Shown: positions 13,908-24,515, counted from the stretch's first letter. The stretch is 64,000 nucleotides of DNA from Aphanomyces cochlioides (GCA_019828595.1 JAHQRK010000004.1:2914001-2978000); one strand, 5' to 3'. Notes: generated by a model not told the origin, from the sequence alone. A program made the numbers and translations.

Positions 13908-14804
13908 ATGAAGACCAGTGTTGCGCTCGTTGCGGCCGCCGTCGTGGCCATTGCCTCAGGTGCTGAAACCTCCTTGGACAAGTGTGGCAAGTCGGTGACC
14001 TCGGTCCTTACCGCCGGCACAGCTACCGATGCAGCCAAGACTTGCTTCAAAGATTCGGGCATCGACCCAAAGTCGACATCGATCAGTGAAGCCGATATGG
14101 CCAAGGCAGCTGGCACTGCGTCGTGCAAGACGTGGTGGGATGGCCTCGTGAAGGATATCCAAAAGATTAAGCCACAGTGCGAGTTCCCCAACTTTGACGG
14201 ATCGGGTGCCCTCGTCGACACAGCCAAGTTTAACATGCCGTACGACCAATTCTTGAAGCTCTCGCAAAAGTTGGTATCCTCTGGAGCTAAACATGCTGAC
14301 CCTGCGCCTGCTGACAAGTGCGGTGCGACTGTGAGCGACATCTTGACCAAGGCCACCACCAACGACGGAGCCAAGGCTTGCTCGAAGGAAACTGGCATCG
14401 CTTTGGACTCGACCACCGTCAGCAAGGCTGTCATGGCCAAGGCCAGGAAGTCCAAGACTTGCCGCAAGTGGTGGGACAATATCGTGAAGGAGATTAAGGC
14501 TACCAAGCCCAAGTGTGACTTCACCAACATCGACGGCTCGGGCAAGAAGATCAACACGGCCAAGTTTAACATGAGATACTCCCAATTCTTGAAGCTCAGT
14601 GCTAAGACCGCCCAAGCTCAAGGCAAGAGCAAGAGTATCAAGGGCAGAAGCGCCCCCAAGAAGGATGGTGCTACCCCTACCACGACGGCTGCTTCGTCGT
14701 CTTCGACCTCGTCGACGCCTGCCCCTACCACCACCGAAAAGTCCAGCGCTGTAGTCACTGCGTTGAGCTTGTCGGCTGTCGTAGTTGCTGCTTTGTTCGC
14801 TTAG
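13908..14804 (+). CDS. Secreted tandem elicitin-like protein, putative GPI anchor
   Basis: 298 residues, no intron. The N terminus is a classic signal peptide (MKTSVALVAAAVVAIASG-A). Two tandem copies of one domain follow: residues about 23-120 and 140-240. Each copy has DKCG..V near its start, one AC/TC cysteine, a C..WWD.(L/I)V(K)(D/E)I segment, a KP.C(E/D)F turn and TAKFNM.Y.QFLKLS. The spacing of the helix ending KP-C-F resembles elicitins, but each copy has only four cysteines, not the six of canonical elicitins. A Thr/Ser/Pro-rich linker and a hydrophobic C-terminal helix ending at the stop suggest GPI anchoring in the cell wall or membrane. Elicitins of oomycetes bind sterols and are recognised by plants; sterol binding here is not shown. 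The assignment to the family is moderate. Confidence 0.6.
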   Translation: MKTSVALVAAAVVAIASGAETSLDKCGKSVTSVLTAGTATDAAKTCFKDSGIDPKSTSISEADMAKAAGTASCKTWWDGLVKDIQKIKPQCEFPNFDGSGALVDTAKFNMPYDQFLKLSQKLVSSGAKHADPAPADKCGATVSDILTKATTNDGAKACSKETGIALDSTTVSKAVMAKARKSKTCRKWWDNIVKEIKATKPKCDFTNIDGSGKKINTAKFNMRYSQFLKLSAKTAQAQGKSKSIKGRSAPKKDGATPTTTAASSSSTSSTPAPTTTEKSSAVVTALSLSAVVVAALFA

Positions 14805-15219
14805 GGAACTCCAATCTAATAAATATACTGTTTCATCATTTTCCATTCCCAACTTCTCAAAAACCACGACTCAGTCACGTGGATAACACGCATTGTCTGA
14901 TATATAGTGCTTGAGATCACCTCTGGTTTAGAGTCGTGGTTCAGAGTCCAGTGGCCACGATGGGCCTGCCCGACTTTTGAAGTTCCTCCAAGCACAGAAT
15001 GTGCAATCGCAGCGACAGGGTCAAGTACGAAGACAAAGTGGATATGCTTTTAGAAGCTGAGCAAGGAAAATCCCCCTTCATCCATTGTAACAATGCAGTA
15101 TATATTCAAGTTAGGGCGATCTACAGCCTATGTAAAGCTCGACAAGGCTCCACACGAGAGAGCCCAACCGACCCAGACTTTCAGTTGTCGTCAAGATGCC
15201 AAATGTTGTAGCCACAAGG

Positions 15220-15990
15220 TCGGCGCGTCTTACCTCTTCGCCTGGCGTGTCATCACTGTCGCTAGCTTGAGAGAATTCAATCATGTTGTCGGCAACCAAA
15301 GGCACCGACACACCATCGACGACCATCGACGACCATCGGAGTCTTGTCTCCAACAAGACCAGACGACATACAAGGACTCGTCCAGTTGGGCGAGACGTAC
15401 GTCAGCGTGTCGTCTTTTGTCCCGAGCGTGGACTTCTTGAGCAAAGCAGTCTTCAATGCGACCACTTCGTCTTTGAGTGCAGTGATCACCGTGTTCTTCG
15501 CCGCTACTTCGGCTTTGGCTGCCTTGAGCTCGCTCGCCAACGCCACCACTTGGTCGTCGAGGCGTTGGGCATCCTTGGTCTTCTCGGTGAGCTGTGACTT
15601 AACGTTGGTCGAGTCAGTCGCGAGTTGATTTGTGGCCGTCTCGGCCGCCTCGAGCTCTGGTTTGAGCTGGCCTTCGACAACGTCGTTGATGTACATGGTC
15701 AACGCGTCGACAAAGTGCGATTGATCCTTGATCTCTTCGCTCCTTGAGTTTCAGCTCCTCGCGACATTGCTTGAGTTCAGCCTTGGCGGCATCGAGCTCA
15801 AGTCTGTTGGCATCCATGGGTCTTCTTCCATGAGAATACGTTGTGCTTGCATGGTTGTGGCAAATTCTTCAATGAGCGGACTGAGGCTTCCATCGCATGA
15901 CAAAATCTTTTTCGCGCTGTATCCCATGTCCATGTCTTCCTTGCGGCCATCGTCATCAGTGCTGCTGCTGCTGCCGCGGCGTGTGACCAT
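15220..15990 (-). pseudogene. Decayed coiled-coil protein gene
   Basis: Minus-strand coding potential begins at the ATG at 15990 (MVTRRGSSSSTDDDGRKEDM) and passes through three reading frames: residues ending MQAQRILMEEDP, then MDANRLELDAAKAELKQCRE, then MTMYINDVVEGQLKPELEAA and a long Ala/Lys/Glu-rich heptad region (LASELKAAKAEVAAKN). No intron signals fit these frame changes. The tail repeats motifs (SPNWTS, VGDKTPMVVDG, PLVADNMIEF) that occur again in the other arm of the inverted duplication (PLFADSTIGF), also frame-broken. A microduplication of CATCGACGAC near 15318-15340 breaks the frame once more. Function unknown; it is most simply a degenerate member of a lineage-specific family. Confidence 0.55.
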
Positions 15991-16109
15991 TGCACTCGAA
16001 GGCGAAGTGGCCGCGTTGTAGGCCGCTTTGCACGCCGCGCGATGCCAAACGAAAGCAACTTGGAGTGGATTTGGGTGTCGGCTTGGTGAGCATGGCGGTC
16101 GTGGTTTTG

Positions 16110-16354
16110 TTTTGTGTGGCCACGCTTGGGACGAAAGACGCGACGCCGACCTCCGACTCACCCAACTGGACGAGTCAACCTTTGCCTTGGATCCAGTTGG
16201 AGACAAGACTCCGATGGTCGTCGATGGAGTGTCGGTGCCTTTGTTTGCCGACAGCACGATTGGATTCTCTCGAGTCAACGGCAGTGATGACACGCTAGGT
16301 GAAGAGGCAAGACGCGCCGACCGAGAGTTTATCGAGGAGGATGCCAACGAGTAA
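16110..16354 (+). pseudogene. Inverted partial copy of the coiled-coil gene tail
   Basis: Plus-strand copy of the 3' part of the neighbouring pseudogene. One frame gives TLGTKDATPTSDSPNWTS and a second gives PVGDKTPMVVDGVSVPLFAD to DDTLGEEARRAD, ending at a stop at 16354. These match TLGTKDDTLTYVSPNWTS and GDKTPMVVDGVSVPLVAD on the opposite strand at 15220-15440. The frame change between the two parts argues against a working gene. Confidence 0.5.
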
Positions 16355-16490
16355 CGACGACCGCTGGTCATGTGTTGAAAGTCTAGGTCGATTGGGCTCT
16401 CTTGTCGAGTCTTGTCTAGCTTTACACAGGCTGTAGATCGCAATATCTATGGCATTGTTACAATGGATAAAGGGGGGGGGGTCCTTGCTG

Positions 16491-17043
16491 CTTGTCTTAT
16501 CCCCCATAGCGAGAGTTACTACAGATGGGTCCAAGTTTTAATCGACGGTTCATCTTTCCCGTCACTACCAGGGAAGGGAAAGAGAGCAAGGGTTCATATT
16601 CTTGTATCGAAATATAACACGACAGCGTATTTCACGCGCAGAAATCTTCGTTTGGAGGAGGTCTCACGCCGTTGTTGTAGCTAAGAGCGATGGAAGTTCC
16701 ACAAAAGCCCCATTGGTTGTTGCAATGCCGCTCTCTTGAATGCTCAAGGCACATTGACCACGTCCTGCTCTTCTACCTTTCGATTCACTTCACCAAAATC
16801 AACTCTCAAACCCGTAGCATACGCAGTCCGCCGCAGAGAGAGATCGTCATCCAACTGCATCCGATGGGCATCCAGAGCAGTTACACCTTCTTGAAACGAC
16901 TTCAATTGTGATTGGCTAATAATGTAGTAATTTCAGCCAATCCGATGGCGATTTGTGTTCAACACGTGGCATATTGCAATATTTTCGAACGGCCGATGGA
17001 ATCTCCACCATCATGGACTGCCATTTTCAAATTTTTGTCCATC
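16491..17043. other. Intergenic upstream of SLC35B1-like gene
   Basis: 553 bp with no convincing gene. Contains ATTGGC and CCAAT (16913-16945) about 100-130 bp before the transporter ATG, which fit a CCAAT-type promoter. Confidence 0.4.
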
Positions 17044-18209
17044 ATGGCAACCAAAAGCAGCGCCGGCGTCTTGGACTTGCTCGTGTGCATTGGAGGCATC
17101 TACACGTGCTATCTCTCGTATGGGATCTTTCAGGAGAAGATGTAAGTGCTTGGTGCCTCGCGGTCGGACCTTGAAACTCGTTTTCTTGCGATAGATTCAA
17201 GTACCGCGACAGCGACGGCAACAAGTTTACCGCGACGTTGTTTCTCCTCTTCATTCAGTGTGTCTTTAATGCGTTGGTCGCGTTCCTCGGTATGAATGAA
17301 TATTTTTGAACGATGGAGTGACGCGATGTATGTTGTAGCGACGTTTATTTGGATCCCCAAGAACAAAAGTGTACCCTTGATGCCGTTTGCCTACTCGTCC
17401 TTTTCCTATCTTGGCGCCATGTTGTGCAGTAACGAAGCGCTCAAATATGTCAACTACCCAACACAAGCGCTGGGCAAATCGTGCAAGATGATCCCAGTCA
17501 TGTTGATGGGCGTCGTCTTGGGCCGAAAGAAATACTCGTGGAAGGAATACGTGTCAGTGTTGTTGATCACGGCCGGCATTGTGACCTTCCAGCTTGGCAA
17601 AGATTCGTCCAAGGGAAAGCAACAAGAAAACAGCGTCTATGGCCTCGGTCTTCTCTTTCTGAGTCTCTTCATGGATGGTCTCACTGGATCTGGCCAAGAG
17701 CAAATGGTCGAAGTGCACAAGCCGTCTGTCCATCAGCAAATGCTCAACACCAACTTGTGGGCCGTGTTCTACACTGGCATTGGGTAGGCATTCTCTCGTT
17801 AAACGCGAGCTCATGTCGTCTAGATGCTTGTTGACCTCCCATGGCGCTGAAGGCCTTGCTTTTTGCCTCAACAACCCCGAGGTAACTCTCCATCTCTCTG
17901 CTAGTGCTTGACGAGTCTGCCGTCTAGATCTACCAATCTCTCTTCTACTTCTCGCTCTGCAGTGCGCTCGGCCAGAACTTCATCTACTTCACCGTCCAGC
18001 GCTTCTCGGCTCTGACGTGTACGACTATCACAACGACACGCAAGTTCTTCACGATCCTTGCCTCTGTCTTGTACTTTGGCAATGCGCTCGCGACGCAGCA
18101 ATGGGTTGGTGTCGGCATTGTCTTCACGGGCATCGGCATTGAATTGACGACCAAGTATGCGAAATACGGCGCCAAGAAAGCTTCCAAGCTCGACGAAAAG
18201 AAGCAATAA
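17044..18209 (+). CDS. SLC35B1-like nucleotide-sugar (UAA) transporter
   Basis: Multi-pass ER/Golgi transporter that exchanges nucleotide sugars or adenine nucleotides. Exons: 17044-17141, 17195-17289, 17339-17783, 17824-17881, 17928-18209; introns are 40-53 nt. About 325 residues, the usual length. The start ATG gives MATKSSAGVLDLLVCIGGIY and first membrane helix with YLSYGIFQEK, the hallmark of SLC35B1/HUT1. Further landmarks are YSSFSYLGAMLCSNEALKYV, NYPTQALGKSCKMIPVML, GLLFLSLFMDGLTGSGQE, ALGQNFIYFTVQRFSALTCT and TTTRKFFTILASVLYFGN. The C terminus is lysine-rich (KKASKLDEKKQ), close to but not a strict KKXX ER-retrieval signal. Family assignment is strong; substrate (UDP-galactose, UDP-glucose or ATP/ADP) is not resolved. 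Confidence 0.9.
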
Positions 18210-18281
18210 GAAGATAGATGGTCTGCGTCGTGCTTTGAATGTAAATCCTTGTCCATTAGACTCTCGAATCTGTTGATCGAC

Positions 18282-19919
18282 TTATTTGCCAGGAGAACAA
18301 GCTAACTCTTGGACTTTGGCTTGGCCTGCCGTCAGCGCGGCTGCTGTCGTATGTACAGAATTGCCGTCAGCGTACAGCGGAAGCGTGCTACGCACCGCTG
18401 AGGCGATTAAAAAGCGGCACGGGCCGTAGTTGGCCTCCAAATTTACAACTTGACCGTCGTCGCTGAAGACGAGGAGCTCTTCCGTCGTGTGGCTATCCTT
18501 GAAATCGACGGCTCCTTCATACACGAATGCCCAACACACTTGGTGGCCCGCCGCGTCGTACATGAACGTCTCGCCGGCTCTCAACTCGACATCCAAGAAA
18601 GTCAGAGCGGCAGGAGGCTCAATGGCGCCGCGAATGCCATGGTAAGTTCCAAGGAGGATGCGTGCATTGCCAGCTTTGGGGATTTGATCGTCGCCGATCT
18701 CTTGCATCTGTGCTGGTTCGCTCTCGACAGCAGGCGGCAGTGCCACCCACAACTCCAACGCTTTAGAGTTTGAAGAGCGCTGCAGCATTGTGCCGCCGCC
18801 AGCGACCGTCCATTGGATTCCAACCGACGGTCGGTATGAGAGAACAGCGACGCCAGAGAGAGGAAGGCTGCTCTGAGCGTCTTCTGGGACTTGTTGGAGC
18901 GAGACGAACGGCTTGAGTCGACTGACGACTGCATCATTTGGAGACACCAAACGCGAGGAACCGCCGAGGCGATGGACAAGCGTGCGGAGGTTGAGGAGGT
19001 AGTCGGGAGTGAACCATTTCGGTTCTACGGGAACAGTGTTGTTCCATGAGCGACCAAAGTACCCTTCCTTGATCTGGTCGATCGGGGAGACGGCGGCGAC
19101 GCCAGGAAGAGCGTAGAACTGCTTGAGCCATCGATTCAAGTTGGGGTAGTCTCGGATAAACGCTTGATTGAGCTTCATGCGAGCAAAGTAGACGGGATCG
19201 TGGCGGAAGATCGTGGGAAAGAGTCGTACGTCGGCTTCCGTGAGCGCATCGCCTGTCAGCCATTTACGAGTCGCTAGGATCGATTCCAGCCGGTCCAGAG
19301 CGGCAAAATACTCGACAAACGCGGCCTCGTATGCGTCCTGGTTGGACGTGAAGCCAGCGCGATGCGCTCCGTTGTTGATTTGAGTGTAGATCCATCCATT
19401 GAGTTCGTCGATTTCCGCGGCAAGTTCGGGAGGATAAAGCTGACGGCCATTTCCAAAGCGCGGCGCCAATTCCGTGGCAAACATGCGGATGATCTCAGAC
19501 GATTCATTGTTCACGATGCGTTCGCTCTTCACGTCGAGCAAGATGGGAAGGGATCGCTGATCGACGCCGTAGTGTTCGTAGATTTGCCGCGCGGTCAAGA
19601 ATCCATTCACCGTGTCCATCGTGACGCTGTCATACTGCACGAAGCGTCCATTCAACGCCGTCAATCCCTCGGGTTGAAAAAGCCAGTTGTTCTCGCCCGT
19701 CGGATGGTCCGCCGACGATCGCGTCGGAAATGCAACATCCATCGACACGACGCCTTCTAGTCCCAGCAACGCTCGTGTCAATGCAACACGATGGCACCAT
19801 GGGCAGTTGAACGCGACGTATAAATGGTATCGTCCTGCTTCTGCTGGAAACTCGCTGTCGGGCGCATCGCGGATAAAGTTTCGTGCCGTGGAGACACCGC
19901 GGATGAATTCTCCAGTCAT
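18282..19919 (-). CDS. Glutathionyl-hydroquinone reductase (Xi-class GST) fused to pirin-like cupin
   Basis: 545 residues in one exon. Residues about 1-320 are an ECM4/YqjG-type GST: RYHLYVAFNCPWCHRVALTR, LPILLDVKSERIVNNESSEI, LNGWIYTQINNGAHRAGF, WLTGDALTEADVRLFPT and YFGRSW near 310. These enzymes use glutathione to reduce glutathionyl-hydroquinones. The redox motif is CPWC where bacterial and yeast enzymes typically have CPWA. The remaining about 200 residues resemble the C-terminal part of pirin: ALELWVALPPAVESEPAQMQ, then ARILLGTYHGIRGAIEPPAA and CWAFVYEGAVDF. Normal GHRs end near 320 residues, so this is a fusion, and it is open throughout. Quercetinase-like or redox activity of pirins makes a joint aromatic-detoxification role plausible but unproven. 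Tail to tail with the transporter (72 bp apart). Confidence 0.85.
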   Translation of the reverse strand: MTGEFIRGVSTARNFIRDAPDSEFPAEAGRYHLYVAFNCPWCHRVALTRALLGLEGVVSMDVAFPTRSSADHPTGENNWLFQPEGLTALNGRFVQYDSVTMDTVNGFLTARQIYEHYGVDQRSLPILLDVKSERIVNNESSEIIRMFATELAPRFGNGRQLYPPELAAEIDELNGWIYTQINNGAHRAGFTSNQDAYEAAFVEYFAALDRLESILATRKWLTGDALTEADVRLFPTIFRHDPVYFARMKLNQAFIRDYPNLNRWLKQFYALPGVAAVSPIDQIKEGYFGRSWNNTVPVEPKWFTPDYLLNLRTLVHRLGGSSRLVSPNDAVVSRLKPFVSLQQVPEDAQSSLPLSGVAVLSYRPSVGIQWTVAGGGTMLQRSSNSKALELWVALPPAVESEPAQMQEIGDDQIPKAGNARILLGTYHGIRGAIEPPAALTFLDVELRAGETFMYDAAGHQVCWAFVYEGAVDFKDSHTTEELLVFSDDGQVVNLEANYGPCRFLIASAVRSTLPLYADGNSVHTTAAALTAGQAKVQELACSPGK

Positions 19920-20396
19920 CGTCAGTGAAAATATCGAATTCCCCGATCAACTGTCCCCAATTTGACTTGGGAATTCCAGCCAAGGGATAGAAACAACTTC
20001 CTCTGCATGCTGGTTGTGGATGGAGAAACAACTCTGGAAAGCTCTCAGGACAAGACGACGTCGGCAATCGCGGCGATCTTGTCGCCAAGAGTCATTGCCA
20101 GCCGCAGAGACTTATATGGACTTCTCCAAACCATCGAAGTCTGTGCTGTTCATGAGCATGGCTTTGCTCGCTCCAAGCTTTCTTGAATAAAGTCCGCGCG
20201 ACAGACGAGCGCCTTTGTTGCATGAGACTGCAGTAGTCGACTAGTCGTCGACAAGAAAGTTTCTGTCAGCACGCAATGCCATGGAGTCGATGAATTGCAA
20301 TGAACATCGAGTACGCATATCCATAAACAACAGAATGCAAATACACATTTGAAGATTCGAGAGACATTCCGCGCTATCAACGACGGCACGTTGCAT
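19920..20396. other. Spacer between GHR-pirin promoter and ThrRS 3' end
   Basis: 477 bp; serves as 3' flank of ThrRS and 5' flank of the GHR-pirin gene, both minus. I see no gene and none of the CCGG palindromes here. Confidence 0.4.
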
Positions 20397-23020
20397 TTAC
20401 TGTTCGGCCTTTTCTTCCACGGGTGAATGTTCTTCGTCCTTGGTCTTGTTGTCGACCAAGTCTCGGAACATCTTGATGGTTTCTTCAACAGACTTGGTGC
20501 CGTGAACCTTGTTGTCGCGTGTACGGATGTTGACGGCGTGCTTTTCTTGCTCTTCAGCACCGACGACGCAGATAAAGTTGAAATGGGCCATTTGGCCTTC
20601 ACGAATCTTCTTGTTGAGAGTCTTGTTCGAGTCATCGACTTCGACCTACGCACAAGATCCATCACAAGCCGATCCAGCAATACAACAAACCTCAAAGCCA
20701 TGGGCAAATAATTCTTCGCGCACTTGGTGGGCATAGTCATTGAAGGCAGCGCCGACACTGACGATCAAGACTTGGCGAGGGCTCAACCAGAATGGGAATT
20801 TCGCGGCGAAGTGTTCCTATTGATCACGGATAATCGTCACAATACGCAAAGACCAATGCTCGGCATACCGTGATCATGGCAATGAAGCGTTCCAACGAAC
20901 CGTAAATCGCACGATGGATCATGACAGGTCGGGCAAAGTTTTCTTCGCCGGCTTGGCTGCCATCGCTGCGGTATTTCAAGTCGAAGCGGATGGGCAATTG
21001 GAAATCCAATTGGCACGTAGCGCATTGATGTTGGCGGTTGAGTGCATCAGTGACGGTGAAATCGATCTTGGGGCCGTAGAAAGCACCATCACCAGGATCG
21101 ACAGTCCAGTTGCCCTTGCCGGCAAAGGTGTCCATGGCGTTGGCCAATTGCTAGCGCATCATGAGCCATCAAATTGACGGAATTAAGCGTACCGCTTCGG
21201 CCTTTTCCCACAATTCAGGAGCACCCAAAGCCTTTTCGGGCTTGGTCGAGAGCTTCAACTTGTACTTGAGGCCAAAGACGTCGTAGACATACTTCATGAA
21301 GTGCAAGAAGTTCAACACTTCTTGAGTGATCTACGGCAAAATTTCATGAGCCCCTGGAGCTCCAATGGAAGAACTTACTTGATCTTCACGGCAGAAAATG
21401 TGCGCATCGTCTTGTTGGAAACGACGGACGCGAGTGAGACCAGTGAGAGCACCGCTCAACTCATTACGATGCAACACACCGCAGTCAGCAAGACGCAAAG
21501 GCAATTCACGGTACGAGCGCATGCGGTGGTCAAACATGAGGCAGTGGGATGGGCAGTTCATGGGCTTCATGGCAAATTCTTGGCCTTCCACTTCGAAGAC
21601 AAACATGTTTTCCTTGTACAAGGCAGCATGACCAGAGGTCTTCCACAAGTCAATGTTGAACACGTTGGGCGTGATGACTTCGCTGTAGCCACGCTTGCGG
21701 TATTCCGAGCGGATGAATTCGAGCAATTTAAAGTAGATACGAGCGCCGTGGGGCAAAAAGAAACAGCAGCCAGGACTCAATTGATGGAAGAAAAACAATT
21801 CTTCTTGGACACCCAAGCGGCGATGGTCACGCTTGGCAGCTTCTTCTTGGAAATGCTTCCATTCCTTCATTTGCTTGGCATCGGGGAAACTGATACCATA
21901 CACGCGTTGGAGCGAGTCGTTGGTGGTCTTGCCGAGCCAGTAAGTGCCTAAATAATTGCCGTGAGAGGTGATCGAATGGGATATGCCTACTCGACGTGCG
22001 GGTGACAGCAAATGCCTTGATCTTGCCGGTATGAGGGACGTGAGGACCACGGCACAAATCGATCAAAGGACCGCAGCGGTAAGCGGTGGTCTTGCCGCCA
22101 TCAGGGATCTTGGTGCTAATAATTTGGGTCTTAAAGACGTTGTCGGCGAACATTTCGAGAGCTTCTTCCTTGGTCAAGACAATGCGCTCGAAAGCTTGCT
22201 TTTCCTTGACAACTTGAGCGGCACGCTTTTCAATTTCCTTCAATTCAGTTTCTTGGATGGTGCTAGAATGATATTAGTGTCTGGGACATTGGTGGAATTC
22301 CTTACTTGTCGCCCATGTACGAGTCGTAGTAGAAACCACCTTCGACAGGAGGTCCGATGGTCAAGTGGCAACCCTTCATAAGTTCCAATCCTTCACCGAG
22401 AACGTGGGCACTGGAGTGCCAGAAGACCATTTTGCCTTCACGGTCTTCAAACTTGAGCAATTGGAGCTTGCAGTCGCCAATCAGCGGGCGGAAAATATCC
22501 CACAATTCTTCCTTTTGGTCGCCACCAGCGCAGCAGCAAGTGTCAGCATCATTGCTTTCATTGCCATCAATATCGGCAGCTGAGACGCTGAAAGGGTCAT
22601 TTGGCTTGCCAGCGTACTTGACCTTGGCGACAACGACAGATTCAGCCAAGCCTTGCGAAATCGACTTGGCAATGTCGAGTGGGGTAGTTTCCCACGAGGT
22701 TCCTTCCTTCACGTTACCATCAGGCAAGGTAATCTTGATAGGCTGTCGGGGTTGGGCGGCAATTTCAGCCTTCTGTCGTTCCATAATGCGATCGTAGACA
22801 GCAATACGGCGTTGCAAGAATGCCGGGTTGGGTTCAATCGTGAAGGGCAGGCCGATTTTGTGGCTGTCAGCGATAGCAGGGCCACTGGCTTTGGTCAAGC
22901 GCGTTTGTTGACGCTTTGTTTCCTTTTCATTCAAGGTAACTATAAGAGAGACAAGGTAAGCGCGACCAAGCCTGTATTCCCTGTACCGTCTTCGAGTTTT
23001 GCGGCAGTCGCGTCAGCCAT
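20397..23020 (-). CDS. TARS: Threonyl-tRNA synthetase, cytosolic
   Basis: Charges tRNA-Thr. Eight exons join without a break: 22987-23020, 22306-22939, 21991-22262, 21379-21947, 21193-21330, 20869-21150, 20691-20816, 20397-20645, for 767 residues, normal for a eukaryotic enzyme. It starts [22 protein letters not shown] domain ([20 protein letters not shown]) is followed by the editing domain with [10 protein letters not shown]. The class II core shows motif 1 region [16 protein letters not shown], zinc/catalytic [10 protein letters not shown], motif 2 [14 protein letters not shown] and motif 3-type [13 protein letters not shown]. The anticodon-binding domain ends the protein ([20 protein letters not shown]). 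No mitochondrial targeting signal is visible. A CCCAGGD-like Cys cluster ([11 protein letters not shown]) interrupts the TGS/editing linker. Promoter carries the CCGG motif. Confidence 0.95.
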
Positions 23021-23549
23021 CTTGAGTTCTCACCGCGGCGGATCAAATTGGCAAATGCTGCAGATTTTGTGTGAGGTTTATTTTACCACTAATAATTTTC
23101 TCCTGGTGATTTACAAAATCATTATCCGGATGAAATCATTTTCCTTTATCTTGATATTTGTACGTAAATCCGGATAACGGAAACTTGAACTCAGAATGTA
23201 ACCCCTGCACCCCCGAGGAAACCCCATGGTTGATACGTGGACGCATTACAGATCTGGAGTCAAAGCGGCGATCTGTCGCTTCTTACCGCGCGTCCATGCA
23301 GAGCTCTGCATCCTAGGAATGGACTCGCGTCGAGTCGTCTCGTAGATGGCGATAACAGTCGACGGCAGATACTGGAAAGTTTCACAGAAGATCCATCAAG
23401 TACGGTATTGTGGTGAGGCTCGGGGCCAGAAACGCAACATCCGTTGGCCACAAGAGCCTTCCATCACGAATAACTTCGTCCCAACAGTGATGATGACCTC
23501 TCGCAAAGGACAAACTCAACGAACATGCATTCATAATAAATTCGTTTCC
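23021..23549. promoter_or_regulatory. ThrRS promoter region with two CCGG motifs
   Basis: TTATCCGGAT at 23122-23131 and AATCCGGATAA at 23167-23177 lie about 105 and 150 bp before the ThrRS ATG. The rest, to the end of the next small minus-strand gene, shows no gene. Confidence 0.45.
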
Positions 23550-23960
23550 CTATTCTCGGAATTCATCGATTTCTCTTATGGCTGTGAGAGGCGCATACAT
23601 ACAATTGTGCCTCCTTCGAGCGTTATACACCATATCCAATGTGATGGGAACGCACTTGCCGCCGACAATAGTGTGAAATGTGTCCTGGCCTTGCAGATAT
23701 GAGGGGATGTCGACGGGGGGTCGAGTGTAGTTGGTAAAAAAGACATTATCGAGGCTTTGCAACAGCGGTCGGTTCTCACGCGCTGCACGAAGAAGCAGCA
23801 CGCGCTTGATGTGTTCGAGTTTGACAAGGATAGATCGTTCAAGGTTTGTCAGCGTTTCATCTTCGCTTTCGCTGCAGGTGTCTTCAGGTTCATGATCAGT
23901 GTAGTGCTTGGTTTTGGTCAATCGTTCTTGTCGAGACGATCGCTTTGTCGTAAATCGCAT
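23550..23960 (-). CDS. Small hypothetical protein
   Basis: About 136 residues from the ATG at 23960 (an in-frame ATG-like start further up at 24053 is a weaker choice). A basic N terminus (MRFTTKRSSRQERLTKTKHY) is followed by an acidic stretch (EPEDTCSESEDETL) and then a helical region (NLERSILVKLEHIKRVLLLR). The rest is mixed and ends REIDEFRE. I do not recognise the family. Composition looks like coding sequence rather than chance, but no intron or homologue supports it. Confidence 0.4.
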   Translation of the reverse strand: MRFTTKRSSRQERLTKTKHYTDHEPEDTCSESEDETLTNLERSILVKLEHIKRVLLLRAARENRPLLQSLDNVFFTNYTRPPVDIPSYLQGQDTFHTIVGGKCVPITLDMVYNARRRHNCMYAPLTAIREIDEFRE

Positions 23961-24515
23961 TGTGTGTGTGTTTTGTGGCAAATGTACAAGTGACTCGATC
24001 CATCGTATATGGGTCAACACCATAGACATGTGCAGGGTATAAATATGCAGCACATGACAATACGGTGGGACGACTATGACACATCCTGCAGCACAAAAAA
24101 GTGTGCAGCCACGCTTTCAACCAGAAATCAATTTATGCACAGAACCTTGGGGAGTTGTCAGATGGACGTTCTTCGTGCGTTTGGCTACAGTGTACGCGGT
24201 GAGGGTGATACGAGTTTGTTCAACCTGGACATAGAGAGAACGAGCTGCTTCACATGTCATTTGCGTGGCAACGCATACTAGCGAGTGTGTCCAGGCACGT
24301 GCCCTAGATCAGAACTTACATCTCGCGGCAGCATGTACTTTCTGGATCGGTTGCCAGTACTCGGCGTCGCTCAATTAGAAAGTGTGGCGCGCTTTTCAAG
24401 GTCATCCCATGCATTTTTAAAATATTGGTCACATTATACAAATATCAAGATATAATAAATTTCGCTATTTTAAGTATTGAAAAAAGCGCGGTAAAATCTT
24501 CATCTTGGAAAGTCG
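23961..24515. other. Intergenic between small hypothetical gene and RAD5-like gene
   Basis: 555 bp. A short plus-strand frame (24009-24281) lacks protein character. AT-rich sequence immediately precedes the RAD5-like ATG. Nothing else seen. Confidence 0.35.

Larger units (their letters stand above)
15066..16490. repeat. Large inverted duplication with ~400-bp arms
   Basis: The segment at about 15070-15440 reappears in reverse complement at about 16110-16480, at roughly 80% identity by eye. Shared landmarks include ATCCATTGTAACAATGC near the outer ends, GGCGCGTCTT, CGTGTCATCACTG, AAAGGCACCGACAC, GGAGTCTTGTCTCCAAC and GACTCGTCCAGTTGGG. The arms enclose about 670 bp holding the coiled-coil pseudogene. 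The right outer end carries a run of ten G (16471-16481). Similarity stops outside the arms. This could be an old inverted gene duplication or a foldback-type element. Confidence 0.75.

Noticed and set aside
13691..14867. Two ~300-residue minus-strand open frames opposite the elicitin-like gene
   Set aside because: They are antisense frames of a GC-rich gene; they lack ATG-driven structure and the plus strand has a signal peptide and clear repeats.
18450..19760. Plus-strand frames across the GHR-pirin gene
   Set aside because: No domain or start; the minus strand encodes a continuous recognised protein.
21301..21951. Plus-strand 216-residue frame in the ThrRS locus
   Set aside because: Antisense to ThrRS exons, which are strongly supported.
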